From Salegentibacter lacus (lineage in GTDB: Bacteria; Bacteroidota; Bacteroidia; Flavobacteriales; Flavobacteriaceae), in the NCBI RefSeq assembly GCF_020164555.1, contig NZ_JAIQZB010000001.1:248001-312000 (forward strand): a DNA stretch of 64,000 nt, written 5' to 3'. How positions within the stretch are numbered: position 1 is the first letter of the stretch; each line of letters opens with the position of its first letter. Under the pieces are notes generated by a model. That model saw only the letters and a list, made by a program, of their open reading frames with translations, had not been told where the DNA came from and did no database searches. Shown here in pieces: positions 46,874-55,822 of the stretch. The position numbers were made by a program, and so were the translations under genes.

Positions 46874-49018
46874 ATGAAAAAGCTGCTGACACTGGTTATC
46901 TTTTCCCTGGCTATTTCCTCCGGCTTTTCTCAAAGTGCCCAGGTCAAAAATAGTACCCCGAAAGCTGCACTCGAAATGAGCACCAAATATTCCGAAAAAG
47001 CCTTATGGTTTAGGAGCAAGGATCATTATAATGCGGACAGTTCTCTTTATTACACAGATAAAGCTCTTGAAGTATTGGATGACAAGGAGCCTCTTCATCA
47101 AACAGCCCTTAAAAGTTTACAATTAAAAAAAATGAGTGTTGGACAAGACCTTTCACCTGATCAAGTTTCTGCTTTGAGTAAAGCCTACCAGAACAAGGCA
47201 TTGTGGTTTAAAGAAATGCCTCATTTTAATCGAGATAGTACTGTTTTTTATTTTGATATGGCTGCGCTACTACTCCAAAAAGTTAAGCCCTTACCATATG
47301 AAAGATTGGCTAATTTGTATCTGGATATAACTGATAGAGCGAATAGGTCTCATAACTTTAATGTGGTGGATTCGCTAGCACCCATAGGTTGGGCCTATTA
47401 CGAGAAAATCCCGGAAAGCAAGAGGGATAAAGTTTTAGGATATGATTTATTGATCAATTGGGCTTTGATAAAAATTATTAGAGGAGAACCAAAACCCGGC
47501 CTGGAGCTTTTTGTAAAAGCATTGGATTTGCTTAAAGATGATCTCCGACCTGAAATTCAGCTTAAGATATTGAAAGATAAGGGAAGGTTTTATTATCAGT
47601 ATGGTTTGCCTGAAGAAGAAGAAATAGGCGTTCAGTATTTAAAGGAGAGTATGATTGGCTACCAAAAATCGGATTATCCGGAAAAGAATGAGTCCCTTGC
47701 AATGGCCTACAAGTTATTATCTTATCATTTTGGAGCTTCAAACCCCGATTCGACTGACTATTATATGAATAAATTTAAGGAGCTCTTGCCTCAACTCACA
47801 AATCCCTTTCACCATACCTGGTACTACTACTCGATGGGCAGTAATCTCATTAATAGGGAGAAATATGAAGAAGCAAAATCCTATCTGATAAAAACCATAC
47901 AACTATTAGAGGAATATAACCTCACTACTATTGATACTTATCAATTTGCACATTCCCGCCTAGGGGACATTGCCAAAGCAGAAGGCAGGTACGATGAAGC
48001 AATCGCCTATTATGAAAAGGCCAGGAATTCCTCAATTGTAATTAATACCAAAGCAAATACGGTATATTTTATCAATAAATTATTTAGTGTTTATGAACTC
48101 ATAGGAGATTACAAAAAAGCTCTTGAATACTATATTGAATGGTCAGAGGCTAACAATATTATCGAAGTAGAAAGAAACGAAAGAAGCCTTCGTGAAAGTG
48201 AATTACAGGTGGACTTGCTCAAACAAGATAAAAAACTCGCTGCTAACCGACAACGACAAACCGTTTATATTGTGGCCTTGATTATTGGTGCTTTATTGCT
48301 CGGATTACTATATCGTAATTATAGACTTAAACAAAGGAATAATCATAAACTAAAGATATTAAATGAGGAGTTAGCTCATAAAAATATATTGCTTGATAAG
48401 CACAATGCTGAAAACGAACTGCTTCTCAAAGAAATTCATCATCGGGTCAAAAACAATCTGGAGTTGGTTAAAAGTTTGATCTCGCTGCAATCTGCACAAA
48501 TGGAAGACTCTGCCTCAAAAGACGCTATGATGGCCAGTCAAAACAGGGTACAATCCATGGGCATTATCCATCAAAAATTATATCAGGGGGAAAATTTAGG
48601 AAGTATAGAGATGAAGGATTATTTCCTGAATTTAGGCGAAGGCATACTGGACACCTTTGATGCTGAAGATAAAGTTAAAATTGAATGTGCCATGGACACC
48701 CTGGAACTGGATGTGGACACGGCGGTACCCATTGGATTAATTGTCAACGAACTGCTTACAAACGCCTTAAAATATGCATTTCCTGAAAACAGAAATGGAA
48801 CTATTCAAATAAGTTTATCACAAGCAACCCCTAAAACCTTATCGTTAAAAGTAACTGACAATGGTGTAGGCAAAGATGCCAGTGCTGCCCCCAAAGGAAC
48901 CGGTTTTGGCTCTCAATTAATTCAGTTATTGACACAACAACTCAATGGCACGATGACCGAAAACAACGAAAACGGCACTATGGTGAGCTTTAACTTTAAA
49001 ATAGAAACCGCAGCCTGA
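46874..49018 (+). CDS. TPR sensor histidine kinase, HisKA_2 type
   Basis: 714 residues. A signal peptide (ISSGFSQ) leads to TPR repeats (~25-440: YEEAKSYLIKTIQLLEEYN, EGRYDEAIAYYEKARN). A membrane helix (TVYIVALIIGALLLGLLY) is followed by a coiled coil. The HisKA_2 box ELLLKEIHHRVKNNLELVKSLISLQS carries the phospho-His, and the ATPase domain has VPIGLIVNELLTNALKYAFP (N box) and LKVTDNGVGKD. Partners are normally LytTR response regulators. A 26-codon ORF overlapping the stop codon looks like the left-over start of one. Confidence 0.93.
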   Translation: MKKLLTLVIFSLAISSGFSQSAQVKNSTPKAALEMSTKYSEKALWFRSKDHYNADSSLYYTDKALEVLDDKEPLHQTALKSLQLKKMSVGQDLSPDQVSALSKAYQNKALWFKEMPHFNRDSTVFYFDMAALLLQKVKPLPYERLANLYLDITDRANRSHNFNVVDSLAPIGWAYYEKIPESKRDKVLGYDLLINWALIKIIRGEPKPGLELFVKALDLLKDDLRPEIQLKILKDKGRFYYQYGLPEEEEIGVQYLKESMIGYQKSDYPEKNESLAMAYKLLSYHFGASNPDSTDYYMNKFKELLPQLTNPFHHTWYYYSMGSNLINREKYEEAKSYLIKTIQLLEEYNLTTIDTYQFAHSRLGDIAKAEGRYDEAIAYYEKARNSSIVINTKANTVYFINKLFSVYELIGDYKKALEYYIEWSEANNIIEVERNERSLRESELQVDLLKQDKKLAANRQRQTVYIVALIIGALLLGLLYRNYRLKQRNNHKLKILNEELAHKNILLDKHNAENELLLKEIHHRVKNNLELVKSLISLQSAQMEDSASKDAMMASQNRVQSMGIIHQKLYQGENLGSIEMKDYFLNLGEGILDTFDAEDKVKIECAMDTLELDVDTAVPIGLIVNELLTNALKYAFPENRNGTIQISLSQATPKTLSLKVTDNGVGKDASAAPKGTGFGSQLIQLLTQQLNGTMTENNENGTMVSFNFKIETAA

Positions 49019-49098
49019 TGGAACATCCCGTGAAAACCCTGATGATGGAAGGTGAAATGATAATTGGCGCCGATGAAGGTGCATTAAACAGCAAATAA
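49018..49098 (+). pseudogene. Truncated response regulator (first 26 codons)
   Basis: The ATG overlaps the kinase stop (TGATG), as expected for a coupled response regulator. The peptide MEHPVKTLMMEGEMIIGAD resembles a receiver-domain start (VKxLIVEDExIIGAD), but the acidic pair is altered and the frame stops after 26 codons. I infer a regulator lost by deletion. The remaining ~180 bp to 49281 shows nothing. Confidence 0.55.
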
Positions 49099-49281
49099 GT
49101 AATTTCTATAACGGGATATGATTTTTATAATCTCGCTTTCTTTTTAAAGAATTCTCACGTATTCATCTATTCTATAGTTGACTTCAAAGATTTTATTTTC
49201 AAATCACAAAATATAGGATTCCGTTTTTAACCATTTATTGCTATATTTAACTATTCAAAAACAGATACTGATGACCAAGAG

Positions 49282-49497
49282 GTGATTTCAAACACCGAGA
49301 ATTTGACCAAATATATTGCAAAAGAAAACTGTACAACGTATAGTAAACCAGATATTGAATCGACCGCCGAAAGAAACCTTGAAACCGGTAAAAATTATTT
49401 TGTAGAGGATAGTAATAAATACAATTATTTCTATGAGATCACTTTTCAAAACGGTGAAAATTTATTCGTAAAGAAAGAATGCTTAGAAAGAAAATAA
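49282..49497 (+). CDS. Short hypothetical protein or 5'-truncated fragment
   Basis: 71 residues from a GTG. The frame is open back to 49231 without an ATG, so the true 5' part may be lost. The sequence (CTTYSKPDIESTAERNLETGKNYFVEDSN, ITFQNGENLFVKKECLERK) looks like an SH3-type beta domain. No function can be given. It lies in the decayed region and overlaps the next fragment's start codon. Confidence 0.35.
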   Translation: MISNTENLTKYIAKENCTTYSKPDIESTAERNLETGKNYFVEDSNKYNYFYEITFQNGENLFVKKECLERK

Positions 49498-49595
49498 TGA
49501 TGAGAAATCCGTATCGTTTTGAAGCGGCCAACGAACTAAGAGGTGTCGTTTCTGAAAACAACTATAAAAAATACATTCCTTTCCTGGTATTCTGA
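49497..49595 (+). pseudogene. Possible N-terminal fragment of a type I methylase (HsdM-like)
   Basis: A 32-codon ORF. FEAANELRGVVSENNYKKY followed by IPFLVF resembles the HsdM N-terminus (AN-LRG-V-YK-...-L-F-KY). It stops there and nothing methylase-like follows. Short, so the match is tentative. Confidence 0.35.
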
Positions 49596-49721
49596 TTAAG
49601 ACTTAAATTATTGAGAATATTTTTAATTTCTTTATATTTAAACTGAATCTGATTCTTTTGCTAGGCTTTAGGTCCTATTCTTCGGAACTTTTTTTGGTAA
49701 AAGTCTACGTTTGTAATAATT

Positions 49722-50276
49722 ATGGAGTTTAGAGTTGATCCCGATACCTGGTTTGTTTTTAGCATTTTTTTTATTAGCGGATTGGGCCTGTTCATAGTAG
49801 GCTTTATAGCTATTCCTTATATCCTGCGGAAAAAACAAATCGAGCGTCTACAATTCAAATTTGATAGAAAGAGTGATCGCTTTGAAAAAGTAGAAAAGAA
49901 AATTTCACACCGCAGGGAAACTCAATTGGAAAAGAACAATCAGAAGTTAAAATCTGATTTAAAGGTATCTCTCAGAGAAATAGTAAAAAACAACCGACAC
50001 CAATTTGAGACACTTACTTTCTTTTCGGACTTCGAAAAAATATATCCTAATTTCACTTTATCTCTTCAGAAAATTATTCCAAATATCACATCGAATGAAC
50101 TAAAGTTATGCGCTCTTTTAAGAATGAATTTGAGTGCAAAAGAAGTGAGTGAGCTTTTAAACATCACTCCGGATAGTGTGAATAAGGCACGTTATAGATT
50201 AAGGAAAAAAATAGGCTTACAAGCTAAAGATGATTTAGATCTTTTCCTTTTAAACATATCAAATTCAAGCCATTAA
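49722..50276 (+). CDS. LuxR-type HTH regulator with one membrane helix
   Basis: 184 residues. An N-terminal helix FVFSIFFISGLGLFIVGFIAI spans the membrane. A basic coiled coil follows (KKQIERLQFKFDRKSDRFEKVEKK). The C-terminal HTH has ELKLCALLRMNLSAKEVSELLNITPDSVNKARYRLRKKIGL, the LuxR-like domain common at the end of Bacteroidetes TPR regulators. The TPR/periplasmic part of those proteins is missing here. It is probably a membrane-tethered regulator, perhaps controlled by a separate sensor. Confidence 0.85.
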   Translation: MEFRVDPDTWFVFSIFFISGLGLFIVGFIAIPYILRKKQIERLQFKFDRKSDRFEKVEKKISHRRETQLEKNNQKLKSDLKVSLREIVKNNRHQFETLTFFSDFEKIYPNFTLSLQKIIPNITSNELKLCALLRMNLSAKEVSELLNITPDSVNKARYRLRKKIGLQAKDDLDLFLLNISNSSH

Positions 50277-50355
50277 AATACTGTCCATTATTTGTCCATT
50301 ACCATTTGTATGAAATAAGGAGAACTCCTCAGTATGTTTGTTCAAAACAAAAACG

Positions 50356-51804
50356 ATGAGATTTTTCGAAATTATTTTACTGGTAATTGCTACCACTTTC
50401 CCAATTCTATTTTTATTTAAGTTCAGGATTCCAAAGAGGAAAGCTTTTGCCATATTAATAGGAATTATTTTCGTTTTACATTTAGTATTAGAAGGAGTCA
50501 GGTGGCAAATGTCTCCGGGATATGTAATGATTCTTGGAGTTCTTTTTCTGCTTTGGAAACAACCGATAAAGGTAAATATGAATTTATTGGTGAAGATATT
50601 TATTGCCACCGGCTTTGGAATTATTTTAATGCTGGGTTGGTTCTTACCTATTATTTTACCGGTTTTTAAATTACCAACGCCCACCGGCAACCTTGAGATT
50701 GGCTCAAAGTATATTCATATAAAAACCGATAGACCCGAATTAATTACCCTGGATAAAGATGATAAAAGGGAATTAATGATTAAAGCCTGGTATCCAGCCC
50801 AGATTGCTGATGAAAATTTGGAAAATTACCTTGATAAAGGAAGCAGACTTGGTTTTGCAGACAAATATGGTTTACCCGGATGGTCTATGAATTATTTAGA
50901 CCTTATTGAAACCAATACTTATAAAAGTCCGAAAGTTGCAGATGGTAAATTTCCGGTATTAATTTTTTCACACGGCCATTATTCTAAAGCCTTTGGTTAT
51001 TATGCACTTATTGAAGAAATAGTGAGCCAGGGCTATATTGTTTTAAACATCAATCACACTTATGAAAGTACAGGCTCTATATTTCCAGACGGAGATTTAA
51101 GGCTTTATAATACCACTTATGACAGCTTAAATAATAACCAGGAAATGGCAGAAATGGCCTGGAATGCCACCCAGGAATTTAAGCGAGCTGAAAGTGCTAA
51201 AGAAGAATTTAAAGCAATTAAAGACTTAATGGAGAATTACATTGCCACTGAAAGTATTAAAAGATGGAGTAAGGATATTTCCTCGGTAATAGATCATTTA
51301 GAAAATGAAGAGAATTTCTCATTTTTAACTAGTCATATTATTAAATCCAAAATTGGTGTTTTCGGACACTCACACGGAGGAGCTGCAGCAGGTCAGGTTT
51401 TACTTGAAGACAAACGAGTTAAAGCGGCATTAAATATTGATGGCACTCAATGGGGAACTATGGTGAATAGCACACTAGATAAACCTTTTGCTTATATATC
51501 TTCAGACTGGCCCGAGGAGCAACCAAATTTTAATAAACATGCATTTCGGAATAAAAGTAAAACCGACTTTTATAATATTGAAATTGAAAATTCCGGACAT
51601 TCTAATTTTATGGATATTCCATTAATGGTCAATTTTGCTGCAGTTAATGAAGCAGGAAGTATTGATCCACTCAAAGCTTATAAAGTTGCAAACTCACTTA
51701 TAATTCAGTTTTTCGATAAATACCTTTTGAATAAGTCGATAGACATCTTAGAGATGGAAAACGAGTACGAGTTTACTGGAATTAAAATCGAATCGGGATT
51801 TTAA
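50356..51804 (+). CDS. Membrane-anchored alpha/beta hydrolase, PAF-acetylhydrolase-like
   Basis: 482 residues from the ATG at 50356 (a TTG at 50338 is possible). Four hydrophobic segments fill residues 1-110. The hydrolase domain then has GKFPVLIFSHGHYSKAFGYYAL (oxyanion region), nucleophile elbow IGVFGHSHGGAAAGQVL (Ser in GHSHGG), DGTQWG (Asp), and a His near NSGHSNFMD. This layout fits the platelet-activating-factor acetylhydrolase/dienelactone hydrolase group. It probably cleaves a lipid or ester outside or at the membrane. Confidence 0.82.
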   Translation: MRFFEIILLVIATTFPILFLFKFRIPKRKAFAILIGIIFVLHLVLEGVRWQMSPGYVMILGVLFLLWKQPIKVNMNLLVKIFIATGFGIILMLGWFLPIILPVFKLPTPTGNLEIGSKYIHIKTDRPELITLDKDDKRELMIKAWYPAQIADENLENYLDKGSRLGFADKYGLPGWSMNYLDLIETNTYKSPKVADGKFPVLIFSHGHYSKAFGYYALIEEIVSQGYIVLNINHTYESTGSIFPDGDLRLYNTTYDSLNNNQEMAEMAWNATQEFKRAESAKEEFKAIKDLMENYIATESIKRWSKDISSVIDHLENEENFSFLTSHIIKSKIGVFGHSHGGAAAGQVLLEDKRVKAALNIDGTQWGTMVNSTLDKPFAYISSDWPEEQPNFNKHAFRNKSKTDFYNIEIENSGHSNFMDIPLMVNFAAVNEAGSIDPLKAYKVANSLIIQFFDKYLLNKSIDILEMENEYEFTGIKIESGF

Positions 51805-51880
51805 ATTCAGTATTTCCAGAATCACTAATTGCGAGTGTTTAGAAATAAGAAGTGGATATCTGATTCTTATTACATTCAAA

Positions 51881-51915
51881 AAAACCTGCAACTTTTAAGG
51901 TTGCAGGTTTTTTTA
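51881..51915 (+). terminator. Rho-independent terminator
   Basis: Stem AAAACCTGCAAC / GTTGCAGGTTTT with a 7-base loop and a T run. The A run on the other side lets it serve both the hydrolase (plus) and the DJ-1-like gene ending at 51933 (minus). Confidence 0.92.
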
Positions 51916-51932
51916 AACTAAGAGAGCTCAAT

Positions 51933-52610
51933 TTACTTCAGCATCTCGTATAATTTTTCTGAAGCTTTCTCGGAAGATGCAGGATTTTGTCCTGTAATTA
52001 AATTTCCATCTTCAAGCACATAAACTTCCCAGTCGCCAGACTTAGAATAAATGCCTCCATTTTCTTTCAGCATATCTTCAACTAAAAATGGAACAACATC
52101 GGTTAACTGCACAGCCTCCTCTTCAGTATTGGTGAAGCCGGTTACTTTTTTTCCTTTCACTAAGGGTTCCCCATTTTCATTTTTTACATTTTTAAGGGCT
52201 GCTGGGGCATGGCATACCAACCCGATTGGTTTTTTTTGCCTGTTAAACGACTCTATCAAAGCTATAGAAGTTTTATCTTCTGCAAGATCCCATAGCGGGC
52301 CGTGACCTCCGGGGTAGAATACGGCGTCAAATTCTTCCGCCTTAATTGTATCTAACTTTAAGGTGTTTTCAATCACTTTTTGAGTTTCAGCATCTTTATA
52401 GTAGCGTTTGGTATCCTCGGTTTGTGCATCTTCACTTTCGCTATTTGGATCAATAGGGGCTTTACCTCCTTTAGGTGTCGCTACCGTAATGTCAACTCCT
52501 TTATCCACCAGGTTGTAATAAGGTGCTGCGAATTCTTCGATCCAAAATCCTGTTTTTTCTCCTGTATCCCCCAATTTATCGTGAGAGGTTAATACAAATA
52601 GTACTTTCAT
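51933..52610 (-). CDS. DJ-1/PfpI family protein (Hsp31-like)
   Basis: 225 residues. It has KVLFVLTSHDKLGDTGEKTGFWIEEFAAPYY, typical of the Hsp31/DJ-1 group, and catalytic Cys in GLVCHAPAALKNVKNE. FYPGGHGPLWDL supplies the Glu/His side. These proteins act as glyoxalases or deglycases in carbonyl stress. It is the last gene of the run DoxX-OhrR-MDR-SDR-DJ-1, which fits a detoxification role. Confidence 0.92.
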   Translation of the reverse strand: MKVLFVLTSHDKLGDTGEKTGFWIEEFAAPYYNLVDKGVDITVATPKGGKAPIDPNSESEDAQTEDTKRYYKDAETQKVIENTLKLDTIKAEEFDAVFYPGGHGPLWDLAEDKTSIALIESFNRQKKPIGLVCHAPAALKNVKNENGEPLVKGKKVTGFTNTEEEAVQLTDVVPFLVEDMLKENGGIYSKSGDWEVYVLEDGNLITGQNPASSEKASEKLYEMLK

Positions 52611-52640
52611 ATCTTCCTTAATTTTTAATTATAAAATTTA

Positions 52641-53279
52641 TTAGTCACGGACTGCTTTTTCAATCGGAGTCTCACCATCCAGAATTTCAAAAATCCGATT
52701 TTGCTTTACATCATCGTCCAGAACTTCAACAAGCGTACGAGCCACATTTGCCCTGGAGATACTTTCTTGTTTATCTAATTTTTCCTTTAGCTGAATTTTT
52801 CCGGAACCATCTTCATCTGTAAGCGCACCAGGTCTAACAATAGTAAAATCTAATCCGCTATTTTTTAGATAATCATCTGCATTTCCTTTTGCTCTTAGAT
52901 AATCTCCAAGCTCTTCACTAATTCCGGGATTATCAGCGCCCATTGAGCTAAGCATAACAAACTTCTTAACTTCTGCATTCTTAGCTGCGTCAGTGAATCT
53001 TTTTGCTCCTTCCTGATCTACTTCAACCACTTTTTTCCCACCAGAACCGGCAGCAAAAATCACTTTATCGGCGCCTTTTACAGCCTGATTTAAATCTTCT
53101 TCTAAATCGCCCAAAACGGCGGTTACATTTTCTTTTTCAAAATGATCTTTTTGCTCTGGTTTTCTTACCATAGCAATGGGTTGATATTTTTCGGATTTCT
53201 TTAATAAATCGATAATGATTCTTCCCGTGCTGCCGTTTGCACCGGCAACTAATACATGCTTCTTTTTACTCATAATCAT
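52641..53279 (-). CDS. NAD(P)-binding atypical SDR (YwnB/YhfK-like)
   Basis: 212 residues. It has the Rossmann motif VLVAGANGSTGRIIIDLL, with MLSSMGADNP and FTIVRPGALTDEDGSGKI. It lacks a clear YxxxK, as in NmrA-like atypical SDRs. The start may be two codons later (MSKKK). It is the fourth gene in the OhrR-linked operon, 50 bp from the MDR gene. It probably reduces quinones or reports redox state. Confidence 0.88.
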   Translation of the reverse strand: MIMSKKKHVLVAGANGSTGRIIIDLLKKSEKYQPIAMVRKPEQKDHFEKENVTAVLGDLEEDLNQAVKGADKVIFAAGSGGKKVVEVDQEGAKRFTDAAKNAEVKKFVMLSSMGADNPGISEELGDYLRAKGNADDYLKNSGLDFTIVRPGALTDEDGSGKIQLKEKLDKQESISRANVARTLVEVLDDDVKQNRIFEILDGETPIEKAVRD

Positions 53280-53329
53280 TTTCTTTTTTTAGTTATAATA
53301 TATAATCTATTGACCAGCTCTAAGAAGGT

Positions 53330-54313
53330 TTAGGATAAGCTTATGATTACTTTTCCTTGTGCTCTCCCGGTCGCCAGATACTCGTAAGCATCAACTCCAT
53401 CTTCAAATGAATAAATAAGGTCTACAATTGGTTTGATATCTCCATCTTCTACCATTTTTTTGATCTCCTTCAACTGGGCAGCATTAGGCTGCATCCAGGT
53501 GTGTTTATAGGCTACCGATTTCTCTTCAATAAGATTAGATAATTGTTCGGGTAATTTATAATCTTTGATCCCCATTATTTTGGCAGATTCTTCGTCTGGT
53601 GGACCTACAATTGAAGTTACCGTTCCACCTTCTTTAATGATTTCAAAGGCATCAAAAGTATAGTCATCCCCCAAGGTGTCAAAAACAATATCCAGGTTAT
53701 TGGCAACTTCCTTGTAATCTTCTTTTTTATAATCTATTACGCGGTCAGCTCCTAAAGCTTTTACCCAATCTACATTTTTAGTGCTGGTGGTGGTATAAAC
53801 AATAGCTCCATTAGCTTTTGCATACTGAATAGCAAAACTACCTACACCCCCGGACCCGGCGTGAATAAGGATTCTGTCGTCTTTTTTTAAACCGGCTTTT
53901 TCTAAAGCCTGGATTGCGGTGATTCCTGTTAAAGGCAATCCTGAAGCTTCTTCAAAAGATATATTTTCCGGTTTTTTAGCAACCTTATCAGCATTAATGA
54001 TAACAAACTCCGCCACGGTACCCATTTGTTCATGGGGTACCCTGGAATATATTTCATCACCAATTTCAAAATCACTAACATCAGCTCCTTTTTCCACAAC
54101 CACCCCGCTTACATCAAAGCCTATGGTAGCCGACAACTTTAAAGAGACTAATTCTTTTAGGTGCCCTTCTGCCATTTTATAATCTATAGGATTTAATGAA
54201 GCAGCCTTCACTTCAACTAAAATTTCATTTGGCTTTACCGATGGTTTATCAATCTCATTGATAGATAAACTATCCTTAATTTCACCGTATTTTACTATCT
54301 GTAGTGCTTTCAT
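53330..54313 (-). CDS. Zinc-free MDR oxidoreductase (quinone reductase-like)
   Basis: 327 residues. It has the GroES-like N-terminus MKALQIVKYGEIKDSLSINEIDKPSVKPNEILVEVKAASLNPIDYKMAEG, NADPH motif ILIHAGSGGVGSFAIQYAKANGA, and FDTLGDD. Zinc-ligand Cys/His are missing, as in quinone oxidoreductases. It uses NADPH to reduce quinones or enals. It is in the OhrR operon, 49 bp downstream of the regulator. Confidence 0.93.
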   Translation of the reverse strand: MKALQIVKYGEIKDSLSINEIDKPSVKPNEILVEVKAASLNPIDYKMAEGHLKELVSLKLSATIGFDVSGVVVEKGADVSDFEIGDEIYSRVPHEQMGTVAEFVIINADKVAKKPENISFEEASGLPLTGITAIQALEKAGLKKDDRILIHAGSGGVGSFAIQYAKANGAIVYTTTSTKNVDWVKALGADRVIDYKKEDYKEVANNLDIVFDTLGDDYTFDAFEIIKEGGTVTSIVGPPDEESAKIMGIKDYKLPEQLSNLIEEKSVAYKHTWMQPNAAQLKEIKKMVEDGDIKPIVDLIYSFEDGVDAYEYLATGRAQGKVIISLS

Positions 54314-54362
54314 ATCTATTGTTTTTTTTAATTAAAAATTTATTAATCAGTAAGTTAAGGTA

Positions 54363-54818
54363 TTATTGGTCATTTTTCCTGTCTGAAAGAATATCGATCC
54401 ATTTATTCAGTGTATCCTTTAAGAGCATTACTTCTGTCAGTGTTACATCTTCCCTTAGCAAAGTATTTAGCAACTTCTCTGGAATTGGGAGCGCAGTGTT
54501 TCTTAGGGCCTTTCCTTTTTCCGTAAGTTGGATAAAGACACTTCTCTCATCTTTTTCAGAGCGGGTACGCCGCAGTAACTCCATTTTCTCCATTCGTTTA
54601 ATAAGCGGAGATAAAGTATTGGTGTTTAATAATAATTTTTCACCAATCTGATTAACCGATAATTTATCATTTTCCCATAGTACCAATAAAACAAGGTATT
54701 GAGGATAAGTTAGACCCATCTCTTCCAGGAATGGTTTATAGGCTTTCGTAATTAGCCTGGAAACCGAATAAATAGGAAAGCAGATTTGATTGTTCAATTT
54801 TAATTGCTGATCGTCCAT
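54363..54818 (-). CDS. MarR family regulator, OhrR type
   Basis: 151 residues from the ATG complementary to 54816-54818, 5 bp after the DoxX gene. The longer frame would reach into that gene. NNQICFPIYSVSRLITKAYKPFLEEMGLTYPQYLVLLVLWE carries the peroxide-sensing Cys at position 13 of OhrR proteins. The winged helix has LLLNTNTLSPLIKRMEKMELLRRTRSEKDERSVFIQLTEKG. It represses detoxification genes until the Cys is oxidised by organic hydroperoxides. It very likely controls its own operon through the operator at 55277. Confidence 0.93.
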   Translation of the reverse strand: MDDQQLKLNNQICFPIYSVSRLITKAYKPFLEEMGLTYPQYLVLLVLWENDKLSVNQIGEKLLLNTNTLSPLIKRMEKMELLRRTRSEKDERSVFIQLTEKGKALRNTALPIPEKLLNTLLREDVTLTEVMLLKDTLNKWIDILSDRKNDQ

Positions 54819-54823
54819 ATTAT

Positions 54824-55249
54824 TTATTTTTTTGAATTTCTCCAGGCTTCCCAAGAACCGGAAGACCACAGCGCCCATGCTATAAGTACTGGTTGAAAGA
54901 AAAGCCTTATTAATCTTGCTCTATCTGAATCTAAAGCTCCGAAGGCATCTTTTCCGTCTAAATACTGGGCGACATTACCGGGAAAAACAAGTATAAAGAA
55001 AATAGCTAGCGCCCAACCTATTACAACACGTTGCTTTTTCCAAAATAATAAAGCCAGTCCTAATGCCATTTCGACTATTCCAGACAAAACAACTACTAAA
55101 TCTTTGCTTAAGGGAACCCAATCTGGAAACTGGGCCTGGAAGTCTACTCTATTAAAAGTTAAGTGACTGAAACCGGCATAAATCATGAATAGCGCCAGCA
55201 GAATTCTAAAGATGTTTTGTGCTAATGAAGTTTCAACCTCTCTTTTCAT
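54824..55249 (-). CDS. DoxX-like membrane protein
   Basis: 141 residues, four membrane helices (NIFRILLALFMIYAGFSHL, LVVVLSGIVEMALGLALLF, IGWALAIFFILVFPGNVAQYL, LIRLFFQPVLIAWALW). The DoxX-like fold is seen in many redox operons; its exact role is unknown. It is the first gene of the operon, directly behind the promoter and operator. Confidence 0.88.
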   Translation of the reverse strand: MKREVETSLAQNIFRILLALFMIYAGFSHLTFNRVDFQAQFPDWVPLSKDLVVVLSGIVEMALGLALLFWKKQRVVIGWALAIFFILVFPGNVAQYLDGKDAFGALDSDRARLIRLFFQPVLIAWALWSSGSWEAWRNSKK

Positions 55250-55276
55250 TACTTTTATTTATATCGTGCAAATTTA

Positions 55277-55290
55277 TATCGTGTGCGATA
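55277..55290. promoter_or_regulatory. Operator TATCG-TGTG-CGATA
   Basis: Inverted arms of 5 bases with a 4-base centre. It lies immediately downstream of the -7 box, where bound repressor would block RNA polymerase. A second half-site ATATCGTGC lies at 55261-55269. The expected ligand is the OhrR-type protein of the operon. Confidence 0.7.
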
Positions 55291-55320
55291 CAAATATAAA
55301 TAATTTAATACTCTTACAAA
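55291..55320 (-). promoter_or_regulatory. Promoter of OhrR redox operon
   Basis: On minus, TTTG (55317-55320) and TATATTTG (55291-55298) are separated by 18 bp, a full Bacteroidetes -33/-7 promoter. It is 42 bp before the DoxX gene start. Confidence 0.8.
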
Positions 55321-55566
55321 TGTTATTTGCAATAGTTTTAACTTATTGGTAATAGACTTATATATCCTACTAGAATTGATTTTAAGAGTTTAACGAACAA
55401 AAATGCAGGGAAATTGAGTTAGACTGGGACGAGCCCGATATTTCAATGTATATGAATCAAATTATGGAATCCAGGAAAAAATATTGCGGAATCTTTAGGA
55501 ATTATTTTCAAACGGCACTTAAGGATAGTGATAGATTCACCTCGAATAACTGCAAGAAAAAATTGT

Positions 55567-55600
55567 AAAAAAAAAAGGCTTCACATTTCTGTGAAGCCTT
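55567..55600 (-). terminator. Terminator of the tRNA-Met locus
   Basis: On minus: AAGGCTTCAC / GTGAAGCCTT with a 6-base loop, then about ten T residues. It lies 12 bp past the tRNA 3' end. To its left, a stop-free piece (about 55417-55568, ELDWDEPDISMYMNQIMESRK...) has no start codon and is probably not a gene. Confidence 0.9.
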
Positions 55601-55611
55601 GTCTTTGCTAG

Positions 55612-55653
55612 TAGCGGGAACTGGACTCGAACCAGTGACCTTCGGGTTATGAG
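55612..55653 (-). other. attachment site: 3' half of a tRNA-Met gene
   Basis: On minus this reads anticodon loop CTCATAA (anticodon CAT), CCCGA, variable bases, T stem-loop ACTGG-TTCGAGT-CCAGT and acceptor strand TCCCGCT plus A. The 5' half is missing: the expected AGCGGGA acceptor strand and D arm are not found upstream. A partial tRNA beside an integrase gene is the classical mark of an island inserted at a tRNA 3' end. Confidence 0.85.
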
Positions 55654-55822
55654 CTGGAATTAGAGGAACAGCAAAATCCACCAAACACCGATAAATACTA
55701 TGTTTTACAGTACTTTACATTTTTGTTGATATCAAAAAATAGCAGGTAAAATGGAATTATTCTGTACCTATTCTGTACCCTTTTTGAAAAAATAACCCTA
55801 TATTTAAAACATTAAAAATTAG

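Noticed and set aside
46714-46953. 79-codon ORF before the HisKA_2 kinase
   Set aside because: It overlaps the signal-peptide region of the kinase gene in another frame, contains the palindrome and has no protein-like pattern.
50334-50355. Earlier starts of the hydrolase gene
   Set aside because: The ATG at 50334 is out of frame; the in-frame TTG adds only six polar residues before the first membrane helix.
55417-55568. Possible short gene left of the tRNA fragment
   Set aside because: Open frame without a start codon and no recognisable family; probably chance or an unidentifiable remnant.
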